From: Lyngbya sp. PCC 8106
GTDB lineage: Bacteria > Cyanobacteriota > Cyanobacteriia > Cyanobacteriales > Microcoleaceae
Direction of reading: 5' to 3'
Length of the DNA stretch: 64,000 nucleotides
Assembly: GCF_000169095.1 (NCBI RefSeq)
Contig: NZ_AAVU01000024.1
Span: 33,264 to 97,263 of the forward strand
Shown: positions 27,401 to 35,878 of the stretch, one piece after another
Position numbering within the stretch: the first letter of the stretch is position 1
Layout of the letters: each line of letters begins with the position of its first letter
The notes under the pieces: generated by a model
The model's input: the letters and a program-made list of their open reading frames with translations, nothing else
Databases searched by the model: none
Told to the model about the DNA's origin: nothing
Position numbers and translations under genes: made by a program

Positions 27401-29350
27401 AAGCCGAATGGAATCATGCTAGTTCATGGCGGAAGTTTAGGTCGCAACGATAGTCAAGCACCCACCAGTACAGAAGATGTGCTGAAGGAAAAAGGGTTAA
27501 CCCTAATCTCTAATCTCCCGGTTTATATCAAGGCGGATGATAGAAATGGTGTTGCTTCTGACAGTGGCAATATAGACGCAAGAGGTACATTCAACCAGCA
27601 CACTCAAGAGGAGTTTGAAGAAGATTTTGACTGGAATATTAATAGCTTCTACAATGGCCGCAAAACTCTGAATGCTAGCTTTGCTTGTCGCAAGGGTGAT
27701 CCCATTCGGAAAGAGTTACAAAAACCTTGTACAGAGGGGGATAACTGGCGTCCTGTAACGGTTTTTGCCGATGCGATTACTTTGTTAACAGATGAGTATC
27801 AGGAAGGTTTCCGTAATGAAGGAGACTTTGACCTGAGAAATAATGCGGGTAACGCAGTTGTTGGTTATGACTTGAATGGAAATGGTAGTATCGGAACGAA
27901 TTCAGTTAATGAGACTACTTTTGGGATTGATTTGACTGGTGATGGTGATACAAATGATGATGTTCCGGAAAATCAGGTAACAGCTAAAGCCGCCCGTCAA
28001 CTGAATGGTTTCAACGCTTACAACGATTTCGCGGTAAATGGTTTGAGTAGTTGGGATTTTGACTTTGATGGTCCGGGTGGTACGGGTACTAGATATAGAG
28101 CCTACACCGACGAACTCTACAGCATGAACAGAAACACAGCGCTGGATAGTTCATACTTCAATAACTACGTTACCCCCGTTCAACGGCGAGGAACCTTCTC
28201 TGAGTATGTGATGGAGATGTGTCTAAAACCCTCTGTTTCTGCTTGTGAGCCTGGTGATTGGGTTGTGGTTGACAAAGATGGTGGGGCTAGCAAAACCGCA
28301 TCAGAAGCTTTTATTAACGGTGATAGCTATGCTGACATTGATGGTTCTGGTACAACAGCTCGTTTAGCTTCTCCAGAATATCAACGTTATCCTCGTCGAG
28401 TTGCCTTCAAGCGTACTACGAGTCCTCCTGAGAACGAGTTAGATTTTCCTAGTGGCTCATCGCCGATTCCACTGGGTATTAGAAGCAACAACATTATTCA
28501 AGCAACATTTGCTGATGCTGCTACTACTCCTGATACACCAGAGAACGCTCTGTGGTTCCAAACAAACAATAATGGCGCGAGAAACTGGAAAGCAAGTAAT
28601 CCTTTATGGTACTACGACCCTCTAGCTAACAAACCTACTGATACTCCAGCGACTGTTCCAGCAACAGTTCAACAACCGCTTTTGGTTCCTGTTCTACAAC
28701 TTCATGCGTCTCGGGAGACTCCAGGCGGTACCACTTTCCCCGTTACTAACAACAAAGCACAAGAAAACACACGTTGGCTGCCAAAAACACCGAGAAACGA
28801 CTATGAATATAACCTAGTGTTTGGAGCGGGTGATGTGCCTGCCCGTCCAGATGAGACGAATGGAGGTTTACAAAACCTGGCACGATTCCTAGAAAACTGG
28901 CAACAAAAGAGGAGTGGTAAGGACAGTAAAAGTACGACTACAATTGCAGGCTCATTTGTTCAGTCTGGTCGCAGTGAATATTCAACCGCTCCTTATTTTG
29001 GGCTTCGAGAAGATGATGATGGAACAATCTTTGGTGAAACAGGTAACGATGCCAAGTACAACGTCGCTAACGCAGGTGGAAAAATAGGATACTTTGCACC
29101 GCCTAATCGGAGTTGGGGTTTTGATTTGGGCTTGTACTATCAACCGCCCGATTACTTCTCTCGTAAGTTTGCGCGATTGGATAAAGATGCAGAAGGAGAT
29201 CTGATTGTCCAGCAGTATTTCCGAGAACTCCCTCAAGATGATCCTTGGGTGAAAGGTATCTTGTGTGCAAAGGTTAAGGAAAATGGTGAGAATGTTGCTC
29301 CTGATGTGATTCGGGGATCATTGGACTGCTCGGAAGGATACGATGACTAG
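24422..29350 (+). CDS. hpsA: Hormogonium polysaccharide biosynthesis protein HpsA
   Basis: A very large (1642 aa) exported protein of the hps system, needed in Nostoc for hormogonium polysaccharide and gliding. After a basic N terminus of 49 residues comes a pilin-like helix, GFVLPTVTMVMLVVVLLSLAIMF (residues 50-72). This looks like a type III prepilin signal, but the +5 position is Thr and not Glu. The remaining 1570 residues are extracellular type, rich in Asn, Asp, Gly and Thr. They contain a Glu-rich helical segment (about 405-510) and several Ca2+-site-like DxNxxG runs such as DLNGNGSIG and DLTGDGDTNDD. The molecular role is not known. It heads an operon with four pseudopilin genes. Confidence 0.9.
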   Translation: MSKHKKSNLSILSQLQNVYRPIERIIQRLMRSLLRTWMRVNRRDRYGRAGFVLPTVTMVMLVVVLLSLAIMFRAFDRAQDAQYTRVSQQTLNAVAPAIDRAKAKVTQALQEVTEVSDEEIYKILTTSRFVFGDEKVVQVRYDVDGKGGINPAGATEKINDNEQVETAWRFPFDTDNNGKFDSFILYGIFSTTPQQGKPRNPLNARTQPLPSLDARKECAFVSGGVDDLVTEEGLTPTRGKFKKSIFAYATTVPVTEEMMQAQNLPDREYEASLQANSPAASPVEYQQDWQIKPLNGVVYRDDLNINPGPAFNFNGSLLTQSNLIVSPFGNNITIYQASAKKSCFYDPELSKITVGGNVINGMVDTDEQKPVQVHLYQGEDDPKVAEISENNQSVAGNAAKVAMYNDEPYRELIEEKVKAQLAQDLSTDPVKVKAIVDRVSNEEGDAAVEKTRRDQLERHYQALEPKIPYGEVSVKPDQLQATEPTDETRKTGEENELGDRVLVGNNQPALKEEENGQLVVAEQVLGTWTDTETDRTRPTQAEPLPEAGDLSRNGFWEKAAARLPKSFIEGVGGLRVVTGGGVYERESSFLPLPQVKGSIPDPAGNPYYLYNDPATAATDEEFPIVWPDTMPMSPPGQNSEVFDNDPGTLAWDSTILASNWPLTTTNSPPPANSIDPNTPKYAKGDLKMRATAVYHYAQDAFDPSNDPPDLDQRPIACVSSYYDPSTLITAFNETGLGWNEDPDTTRQGGRSNNGIVYGPPATARPENASTVAGGLLGGTTPSDLEKQANYVFPNGRFANKPLRDALLRDEDNRSLADKAAIDATLCSLGILGIGTETNGFTLGGVPAYLSAFDGAIKEVTLLNAREVKAIHKDNDTTEVDETFTLSSPLTGTEKASVINTQYDLPLEDRLPIEVRVTQIDLGILRNTPIANTNADVKDELDPEYMLPYSGIIYATRDDALPDRSFREDDGTGIMDEDKSKALSPVDFVLDPTRKPNGIMLVHGGSLGRNDSQAPTSTEDVLKEKGLTLISNLPVYIKADDRNGVASDSGNIDARGTFNQHTQEEFEEDFDWNINSFYNGRKTLNASFACRKGDPIRKELQKPCTEGDNWRPVTVFADAITLLTDEYQEGFRNEGDFDLRNNAGNAVVGYDLNGNGSIGTNSVNETTFGIDLTGDGDTNDDVPENQVTAKAARQLNGFNAYNDFAVNGLSSWDFDFDGPGGTGTRYRAYTDELYSMNRNTALDSSYFNNYVTPVQRRGTFSEYVMEMCLKPSVSACEPGDWVVVDKDGGASKTASEAFINGDSYADIDGSGTTARLASPEYQRYPRRVAFKRTTSPPENELDFPSGSSPIPLGIRSNNIIQATFADAATTPDTPENALWFQTNNNGARNWKASNPLWYYDPLANKPTDTPATVPATVQQPLLVPVLQLHASRETPGGTTFPVTNNKAQENTRWLPKTPRNDYEYNLVFGAGDVPARPDETNGGLQNLARFLENWQQKRSGKDSKSTTTIAGSFVQSGRSEYSTAPYFGLREDDDGTIFGETGNDAKYNVANAGGKIGYFAPPNRSWGFDLGLYYQPPDYFSRKFARLDKDAEGDLIVQQYFRELPQDDPWVKGILCAKVKENGENVAPDVIRGSLDCSEGYDD

Positions 29351-29400
29351 CATCAAATTAACAGCCTACAAACTCAAAACAAAATAGGAGGAATCAAGCC

Positions 29401-30099
29401 ATGAAAAAACTCATCCATCAACGCAATCCCTGTCAGTCGGAGGAGGCTGGCTACGCCCTCATCGAGTCATTAATTGCGATCGTTGTTGTTGCTATCCTGA
29501 TGACTGCGGTGACTCCGATGATTGTCTTTTCAATGGGAGCGCGAATGCAAGCCAAGCGAATACAACTCGCCACTCAAGCCTCACAAAGTTATCTGGCTGA
29601 TCTCAAAGCAAACCCAAAAGAAAATGATGGTTTAGCTCCAAGTACAGAAGAAGATATCGCTAATATTGGCGACTTGACAGGTGATTGTGAGGATAGTGAC
29701 GGATACTGTTCCTATCAAGCAGATAAACCGGAGACGGGTAGAACGTTGTATTGCGTTAATTTTGATGAGGAAGAAGGCTGTCAAAAGAGTAGCATGGTAG
29801 ATATGGTTGTCTGGCCGATTAGAGAGGTAGCTCTAGATACAGACAATAATCCCATAGCCACTGATTTGGGCTATAATCTATCCCTTCGAGTATACCGTGC
29901 TAATTCTTTTGCTGATGATGTAGGAGCATTAAAACAAGATGGTGAGGTAGATAGTAGTGTTGCTCAAGCATTAGGAAATCGAACTTTACCCCTATTTCAA
30001 ACCGCAACTTTTATTTCACCCTCAGCTAGTGCTGACCGAAGCCTTTATAATTCATATTGTGAAAGGACGAATGGATGTGTTCCCCCTCCCTCTCCCTAG
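29401..30099 (+). CDS. hpsB: Hormogonium polysaccharide secretion pseudopilin HpsB
   Basis: A 232-aa pseudopilin. The prepilin peptidase site is EEAG/YALIESLIAIVVVAILM, cleavage after G17 with Glu at +5 (E22), then one helix of about 22 residues. The mature part is acidic and has two cysteine pairs (GDCEDSDGYCSYQ and CVNFDEEEGCQ) that could form disulfides outside the membrane. An AGGAGG sits 8-13 bases before the ATG. It follows hpsA by 50 bases and precedes hpsC by about 36, so it is co-transcribed. The HpsB name rests on order and the start of the protein. Confidence 0.82.
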   Translation: MKKLIHQRNPCQSEEAGYALIESLIAIVVVAILMTAVTPMIVFSMGARMQAKRIQLATQASQSYLADLKANPKENDGLAPSTEEDIANIGDLTGDCEDSDGYCSYQADKPETGRTLYCVNFDEEEGCQKSSMVDMVVWPIREVALDTDNNPIATDLGYNLSLRVYRANSFADDVGALKQDGEVDSSVAQALGNRTLPLFQTATFISPSASADRSLYNSYCERTNGCVPPPSP

Positions 30100-30135
30100 A
30101 ATCAACCAAATTTCTTGTACTGGAAATTTAAAAAG

Positions 30136-31101
30136 ATGACTTTACTACAACTTTTGCTCAAAACTCGCTCTCGATCAAAACCTTCGGAACCGACTCACTC
30201 AACAGATGGCTTTACGATGATTGAATTAGTAGTTGGAGCGGTCATAGCCTTTCTGATTATGGGACCGTTGCTAGGCTTTGTTGTGAATATTCTCAATGAT
30301 GACTCCAGAGAACAAGTTAAAACCACAACAGATTATGAACTACAAGCTGCGGTAGACTTCATTAGTGAAGATTTATCTCAAGCTTATTACATCTATGATC
30401 CAGAGCATCAAGAAGATGAAAAAACAATTAATCAGATTGATGCAATTCAAGCTAAACTTCCTCGGGCGTCCGAAACGCCAATTCTAGTGTTCTGGAAACT
30501 GCACAGGTTGCGGAATGCCATTCCTATTCCTGGAAGTAGAATAACAGCCCCAAAAAACTGTACACCAGATGAGTGTAATGATACCTCTGTTCGAGCAGTC
30601 GTCGCTTATTATTTGGTTAAGGAAACCAATCCTAATTCGATCTGGTGTCAGCCAACAACAGGTGATGGAAAAGATTGTCCCCAAAGAATTGTTCGTTATC
30701 TAGCCCATGAACCCCTAGAAAAGTTTCGGGGAACTGGGATACCTTACCCAGAAGGTGATTTGAAAGATTCTCAAAAGGGAACACTAATGATTCCTAATAC
30801 CTTTTCATTGGAAGAAGATCCGATATCAAGTTCCTTTCCAGCAGTTTCAGAAGATCCACAGGTTTTAGTTAATTATATTAGTTGTTTTTCAGATTCAATT
30901 TGTTATCCAGATCAAGATTCTGAAGATCGAATTGATGTATCAGACACTAATGATTCAGTTCAATTCACAATAAAAGCTAATGCTATGCGCCGAATAGATG
31001 GAAAGAAGACAGGCTTTTGTGAGAGTGATGAGGGTCAAGGTTCCGCCTACTGTCCTAAAGCAAGTGTTCGAGTACAGGGGCTAAAGGTTAAAATTCAATA
31101 G
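30136..31101 (+). CDS. hpsC: Hormogonium polysaccharide secretion pseudopilin HpsC
   Basis: A 321-aa pseudopilin (from ATG 30136; a TTG at 30115 would add 7 residues). The processing site is TDG/FTMIELVVGAVIAFLIMGPLL with Glu at +5, and a PulJ/GspJ-like region follows (EQVKTTTDYELQAAVDFISEDLSQAYYIY). The C-terminal 200 residues hold several Cys pairs and end in RVQGLKVKIQ. In type II secretion, J-type minor pseudopilins cap the pseudopilus; the same role is likely in the Hps apparatus. Third gene of the operon. Confidence 0.82.
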   Translation: MTLLQLLLKTRSRSKPSEPTHSTDGFTMIELVVGAVIAFLIMGPLLGFVVNILNDDSREQVKTTTDYELQAAVDFISEDLSQAYYIYDPEHQEDEKTINQIDAIQAKLPRASETPILVFWKLHRLRNAIPIPGSRITAPKNCTPDECNDTSVRAVVAYYLVKETNPNSIWCQPTTGDGKDCPQRIVRYLAHEPLEKFRGTGIPYPEGDLKDSQKGTLMIPNTFSLEEDPISSSFPAVSEDPQVLVNYISCFSDSICYPDQDSEDRIDVSDTNDSVQFTIKANAMRRIDGKKTGFCESDEGQGSAYCPKASVRVQGLKVKIQ

Positions 31102-31146
31102 CCAAATTTATGAGAATGAAAATATCAACAATGAAAAAGGGAAATT

Positions 31147-31821
31147 ATGAAAAATATTTTATTGAAACACTTACTCCGACAAAGAAGGCAAAAAACAGGT
31201 CAATCTCGACGCTCTGAACTGGGTTTCACAATGCTAGAGTTGATGGTGGTAGTCATTATTGTCGGTATTTTTGCTGCTATTGCTGCACCCGCCTGGACTG
31301 GTTTTGTTAACCGTCAACGTATTCGAGCCGTTAATGGTCAAGTTTTACGAACGTTACAAACTGCACAAGCAGAAGCCAAACGTAAGAAACAACCTTTAAC
31401 TGTAACGTTTGCCTATGAGGAAGATCATCCACTTAATGATCCACCAAGGTTTGTTTTTCATAAACCAACAACAATAATAGAAGATGCAGATAAGGAAGAA
31501 GAATTAGTAGATAAACCAGGAATAATACGGAACTGGGAAGAATTTAGTATTGAAGGTGAGATTGATCGAAAAATGGTTAAGCTCGATATGTACAATATAC
31601 CCCAAGGTCAATATAGTTTGGATCAAGGAATACCATTTACTGATCAGGGTATTGTAGATACAGAAAAACTACTAGAGGAATATGGTGGGAGTTTACCTAT
31701 AAAAGTAGTTATTTCTACTCCAGACGGTGGGCTAAAAAGATGTGTGATTGTTCAAACATTGTTAGGTGCAATGATAACGGCTGAGGGTGATGATCCTGAC
31801 ACCGGATGCGGCTCTAATTAA
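31147..31821 (+). CDS. GspH/FimT-type pseudopilin in the hps operon (possibly HpsD)
   Basis: A 224-aa pseudopilin with processing site ELG/FTMLELMVVVIIVGIFAAIAA (Glu at +5). The downstream segment is typical of GspH/FimT proteins: PAWTGFVNRQRIRAVNGQVLRTLQTAQAEAKRKK. The tail LKRCVIVQTLLGAMITAEGDD contains a Cys, probably bonded to the Cys in DTGCGSN. It is a paralogue of the gene at 31996, with the same arrangement. The two could form minor pseudopilin positions, or one could be HpsD; I cannot tell which. Confidence 0.8.
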   Translation: MKNILLKHLLRQRRQKTGQSRRSELGFTMLELMVVVIIVGIFAAIAAPAWTGFVNRQRIRAVNGQVLRTLQTAQAEAKRKKQPLTVTFAYEEDHPLNDPPRFVFHKPTTIIEDADKEEELVDKPGIIRNWEEFSIEGEIDRKMVKLDMYNIPQGQYSLDQGIPFTDQGIVDTEKLLEEYGGSLPIKVVISTPDGGLKRCVIVQTLLGAMITAEGDDPDTGCGSN

Positions 31822-31841
31822 TAATTGATGAAAGATAGGAA

Positions 31842-31940
31842 TTAGTCATTTTCCAACAATGTGTAAAAGTTGTGACATTATTAGGAGCAATGATAACATC
31901 TGAAGGGGATGATAATAAAATTGGATGTCCGTATAATTAA
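31842..31940 (+). pseudogene. Orphan C-terminal tail of a third FimT-type pseudopilin
   Basis: Between the two FimT-type genes, the frame ending in the TAA at 31938-31940 reads CVKVVTLLGAMITSEGDDNK then IGCPYN. This aligns residue for residue with the tail of the gene at 31147 (CVIVQTLLGAMITAEGDDPD then TGCGSN). No start codon or pilin helix precedes it. It is the leftover of a duplicated pseudopilin gene that lost its 5' part by deletion or recombination. Confidence 0.7.
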
Positions 31941-31995
31941 GAGTTGATGTAAAATTAGATTAATCTTTTAATTCTAATCAGGGTAGTTCAACTCA

Positions 31996-32718
31996 ATGAA
32001 ACCAGACACGCGATTAATATGCGATCGCCAAATTTATCATAAGCCTTTTACCTCTCTCTCCTCAACTTCAAAGATTAGAAATACCACCGGATATACTATT
32101 ATTGAAGTCCTATCAGTTGTGACTTTAATTAGTCTATTTAGTGCAATAGCAGTTCCCGCTTGGAATGGGTTTGTTGGGCGTCAACAACTGCGTGCGGGTG
32201 CAAACCGAGTCTATTGGGCGATGCGAACTGCTCAAAGTGAAGCCAAACGTCAAAAAATTGCTGTTCAAGCCAGTTTTCGAGAGCAAGATAATCAAGTTCA
32301 ATGGGCGGTTCATCGACCCAATATTCCTCCCAATGACCTATCAGATGCAGCTTGGGAAAGCCTTCCTGTGGGTGTTTTAATCGATGATCAAACACAAGAA
32401 CCTCAAGAGGAAGATAACGATCAAGATGAAAAGTTTGGGGACGAAACAACACTTATTCGAGTTGATCCGAAAGATAATAAAGTGAGAAATTCAGGAACCG
32501 TTTATCGCGCTTTATTCAACTACAAAGGTTGTCCAGTGTACAAGCCGACTGATGAATGTACTCAAACATCTTTGCGTGCAAAAGGACGCTTGGGACTCAA
32601 ACACAAAAACCTAAAAAATGCAAAACGTTGTGTGATTGTTTCTACTTTAATCGGAGTCGTTCGTACCGGACAAGAACAGTCAAAAAAAGAGTCAGGAACA
32701 AATCGATACTGCTATTAA
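31996..32718 (+). CDS. Second GspH/FimT-type pseudopilin in the hps operon
   Basis: A 240-aa pseudopilin, paralogous to the gene at 31147. The processing site is TTG/YTIIEVLSVVTLISLFSAIAV with Glu at +5, then PAWNGFVGRQQLRAGANRVYWAMRTAQSEAKRQK. The middle is Asp/Glu rich (about residues 130-150). The tail AKRCVIVSTLIGVVRTG mirrors that of the paralogue. It is the last gene of the operon and is followed within five bases by the left end of a MITE, so the natural 3' end of the transcript may have been altered. Confidence 0.8.
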   Translation: MKPDTRLICDRQIYHKPFTSLSSTSKIRNTTGYTIIEVLSVVTLISLFSAIAVPAWNGFVGRQQLRAGANRVYWAMRTAQSEAKRQKIAVQASFREQDNQVQWAVHRPNIPPNDLSDAAWESLPVGVLIDDQTQEPQEEDNDQDEKFGDETTLIRVDPKDNKVRNSGTVYRALFNYKGCPVYKPTDECTQTSLRAKGRLGLKHKNLKNAKRCVIVSTLIGVVRTGQEQSKKESGTNRYCY

Positions 32719-32722
32719 ATTA

Positions 32723-32834
32723 TATCGCAACAAGCAATCATTTGTAAACTACATTAAAATCCTACCCGTTTACAGCCCCCATTATTGGGGGTTTGGGGGC
32801 TAAACAATTTTCAAATGATTAAAGAATTGCTATA
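32723..32834. mobile_element. MITE family 2, solo copy (about 112 bp)
   Basis: A short palindromic element with inverted ends TATCGCAACAAGCAATCATTTG (left) and CAAATGATT...AATTGCTATA (right). The centre is GCCCCC-ATTATT-GGGGG with the flanking GTTTA/TAAAC also complementary, so the whole element can fold into one long hairpin. It begins 5 bases after the last hps gene. A further TTTTTTACAAATCAAGTTA stretch at 32849-32867 resembles the right end of the 37113 copy, which suggests an older second insertion beside it. It has no coding capacity. Confidence 0.6.
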
Positions 32835-32963
32835 TTAGATTGATTAATTTTTTACAAATCAAGTTATATCACGACATCAGATCATTTTCCGGAATAACTA
32901 GCGATCGCATTGTCAAAATAGAATAGAGAGAGGCGGAGAATATTTAATTTAGAATATTTAATT

Positions 32964-35297
32964 TTGATGAAACAAACTCGTTGGTTTTGCGATACAAAAA
33001 TCAAAGTGATTTTAGCTGTTATTCTGACAGGGGTAACAGTGCGATCAATTCCCTATCTCGCCCCCATTCACGCCCAAGATATTACTCAAGATAGCCTTGC
33101 TGTTGAGTTTAGCGATCGCTATGGACAACCCCTCGGAACATTACTCAGCCGAGATCAAAATCATACCGCAGTTGTGCCTTTAGCGCAAGTTTCACCCCTT
33201 TTTATTCAAGCCATTATTGCCGCAGAAGATAAACGATATTATCAACAAGGTGCCGTCGATAGTATAGCCATCGTTAGAGCGATTTTAGAAGCCATCCAAG
33301 CCCGAGAAATTGTCAGTGGTGCCTCGACAATTACTATGCAACTCGCCCGAATGTTGGAACCTGCACCCACAACATTAATCAATAAAAGTCGAGAAATTTG
33401 GTTAGCTTGGCGGTTATTTGCAGGAATGAATAAAGATGAAATTCTCCAAGCCTATATCAACCGTTTACCCATGGGTGGAAATCTGTATGGTGTTGAGGCA
33501 GCTTCTCGGGCTTATTTTAACATTCCCGCCACAGATTTAAGCCTATCTCAAGCCAGTTTACTCGCCGCTTTACCCAACGATCCAACTGACTTAAATCCCT
33601 ACTACAATTGGCAAGCTTTAAAACAACGACAACGCTATGTTTTAGATCGGATGGTTGCCGAGGGTTATATTACTCTAAACCATGCCAATCATGCCTATCA
33701 AGAAAATGTAGAATTACAACCCCCTCAACTCGGTGCGATCGCCGCCCCGCACTTTTTATTTTGGGTATCTGAACAGATGTCTAATTCTGCTCAAAATTCT
33801 CACCCAAAACCCCATATTCAAACCACATTAGATTTAAACTTACAACAATTTGTAGAAGCCCAAGTTCGGCAAGTTGTGATGGCATTGTCCGATCAAAATG
33901 TTAATCATGCTGCCGCAATTGTGATTGAAAATAAAACCGGAGAAGTCTTAGCTTATGTGGGTTCTCCCAACTATTTTAACACCCTTAAACTGGGAAGTAA
34001 CGACGGTGTTCAAGCCCTACGTCAACCGGGTTCAACCTTAAAACCTTTTCTCTATGAACTGGCTTTAGAACAAGACATGATTCAGCCTAATACGATTCTC
34101 GCCGATGTTCCCACTTATTACGCGATTCCTGGTGCAAAACTCTACACCCCAACCGATTATAGCGAAACCTTTTTAGGCCCGGTGAGAGTGCGTTTAGCGT
34201 TGGCAAATTCCTTAAATATTCCAGCGGTTAGAGTCTTAGAAAAAGTTACCGTTCCTGTGTTTTTATCTCATTTACAAACATTAGGATTTGCATCTTTAAA
34301 CCATCCACCCGAACACTATGGCTTAGGATTAAGTTTAGGCAGTGGAGAAGTCAAATTATGGGAACTCGCCCAAGCTTATGTAACCTTAGCAAATCAGGGA
34401 CAGGTTAAACCTCTCGTAACAATATTAACTACAATTCCCCCTCAAACTTGTCTAGAAAACAATCAAAATTGTCAAGAGAAAACACCACAAATTCATACCC
34501 CGGAAACTTGGCAAATTATCACCGATATGTTGAGTGATTCTCATGCGAGGGCGGCTGCATTTGGAGTCGAATCTGTCTTAAATTTACCCTTTCCCGTGGC
34601 GGTGAAAACCGGAACATCTTCCGATCATCGTGATACTTGGACAGTTGGATTTACCCCTGATTATACGGTTGCAACTTGGGTAGGAAACTTTGACGGAAAA
34701 CCAATGCAAAATGTCTCAGGAGTGATGGGTGCCGCCCCGTTGTGGAGTCGAATTATGATGCAGTTACATTCCCAAGAAGAACCGCTTAATTTTTCTGTTC
34801 CTGCTGAGTTTGTCAAGTTACCAATTTGTGCAACAACCGGAAAAAAACCAACATCAGATTGTCAGTCAGGAATTGTCTTAGAATATTTTCATCAAGACGA
34901 TATTCCAGCGTATCAAAATTCAGCCGAAAACTTGAAGTTAACCTCTGAATATAACGAATGGTTAGCCCAACAAAATCGATGGGATTTAATCCCAAATCAA
35001 CTGAGAATTTTATCCCCTTTATCAGATGATTATTTTTTGGTTGATTCTGATCAATCTGATCAACTCGAATTTAAAATTACCACAAATACTCAACAGCCTG
35101 TAGAATGGTGGTTAAATGATCAGAAATTAGCAACAAAAGCGGCTAATTCTCTATTTTGGCAAATGCAACCGGGAAAATGGACGTTAACAGTTAAACAAGG
35201 CGATCGCACAGAAAGCATTCAGTTTCAAGTGCAAGTGGCTGAACCGAAACCCTATCATCGAGGATTTTCTATCGTTGAGTCTGACAGTAGGAAATAA
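32964..35297 (+). CDS. pbpC: Penicillin-binding protein 1C (bifunctional peptidoglycan synthase)
   Basis: Periplasmic, membrane-anchored class A PBP with glycosyltransferase and transpeptidase domains. An N-terminal membrane anchor lies at residues 12-32. The glycosyltransferase domain (about 65-235) has catalytic Glu in AAEDKRYYQQGAVD (E88) and STITMQLARM. The transpeptidase domain (about 285-610) has S357-T-L-K in RQPGSTLKPF, S416-L-N in LANSLNIPAVR and K548-T-G in AVKTGTSSDHRDTW. A BiPBP_C beta domain (about 685-770) is the mark of PBP1C. At 777 aa it has the normal length and all catalytic motifs are intact. The physiological role of PBP1C is less clear than that of PBP1A/B. Confidence 0.93.
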   Translation: MMKQTRWFCDTKIKVILAVILTGVTVRSIPYLAPIHAQDITQDSLAVEFSDRYGQPLGTLLSRDQNHTAVVPLAQVSPLFIQAIIAAEDKRYYQQGAVDSIAIVRAILEAIQAREIVSGASTITMQLARMLEPAPTTLINKSREIWLAWRLFAGMNKDEILQAYINRLPMGGNLYGVEAASRAYFNIPATDLSLSQASLLAALPNDPTDLNPYYNWQALKQRQRYVLDRMVAEGYITLNHANHAYQENVELQPPQLGAIAAPHFLFWVSEQMSNSAQNSHPKPHIQTTLDLNLQQFVEAQVRQVVMALSDQNVNHAAAIVIENKTGEVLAYVGSPNYFNTLKLGSNDGVQALRQPGSTLKPFLYELALEQDMIQPNTILADVPTYYAIPGAKLYTPTDYSETFLGPVRVRLALANSLNIPAVRVLEKVTVPVFLSHLQTLGFASLNHPPEHYGLGLSLGSGEVKLWELAQAYVTLANQGQVKPLVTILTTIPPQTCLENNQNCQEKTPQIHTPETWQIITDMLSDSHARAAAFGVESVLNLPFPVAVKTGTSSDHRDTWTVGFTPDYTVATWVGNFDGKPMQNVSGVMGAAPLWSRIMMQLHSQEEPLNFSVPAEFVKLPICATTGKKPTSDCQSGIVLEYFHQDDIPAYQNSAENLKLTSEYNEWLAQQNRWDLIPNQLRILSPLSDDYFLVDSDQSDQLEFKITTNTQQPVEWWLNDQKLATKAANSLFWQMQPGKWTLTVKQGDRTESIQFQVQVAEPKPYHRGFSIVESDSRK

Positions 35298-35407
35298 TAT
35301 TTCAGCCCAACTCAAACCTCAGTATTAATTAATCTTACCCTTTCTTAATTGAGCTAAATGTTGCATAATAATATTATTCAGAAAAGATGCGACCAGACTC
35401 AATCGAG

Positions 35408-35779
35408 ATGAAACGTTTAGGAATAGTGATTGGATTGTTTGTGGCAACTGAAATATTAGTCAGTCCTATTGCTTCTGCACAACCATCAGACAGCTATGGG
35501 GCGATCGCAATTACTCCAGATGGGCAAGTTTGGGGTTATGCTTATGATTATCCTTCGCGAGAACAAGCCGAACAAAGGGCTTTAGAAGAATGTGGAGAGT
35601 CAAATTGTCAAGTACAAGTATGGTTTAAAAATGCTTGTGGTGCCGTGGCGAAAAACGAAGAAGGAAAATTGGGTTGGGCTTGGGCAGATACACGCAAACA
35701 AGCCGAAGCCTCAGCTGTTGCTGCTTGTGGAACCGGAACTTGTCGGATCGAAACCTGGGCTTGTACAACTCGTTATTGA
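35408..35779 (+). CDS. Secreted DUF4189 domain protein
   Basis: A 123-aa exported protein. The ATG at 35408 gives a clean signal peptide (MKRLGIVIGLFVATEILVSPIASAQ, cleavage after ASA); the upstream ATG at 35387 would only add seven polar residues. The mature part has two imperfect repeats, each with YAIA/GAVA start, a Trp-Gly or Gly-Trp-Ala segment and a C-x4-6-C pair (EECGESNCQVQVW and AACGTGTCRIETW). That is the DUF4189 pattern. The six cysteines suggest disulfides in the periplasm. Function unknown. Confidence 0.8.
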   Translation: MKRLGIVIGLFVATEILVSPIASAQPSDSYGAIAITPDGQVWGYAYDYPSREQAEQRALEECGESNCQVQVWFKNACGAVAKNEEGKLGWAWADTRKQAEASAVAACGTGTCRIETWACTTRY

Positions 35780-35878
35780 GTCAAAATTAAGTCAAAAAAT
35801 TCTAGATCATTGCGAATTTTTGACGGATTGGATACCACAACCGGAGTAAAGTAATCAAGAAGTTAGTTAAAGTTTATA

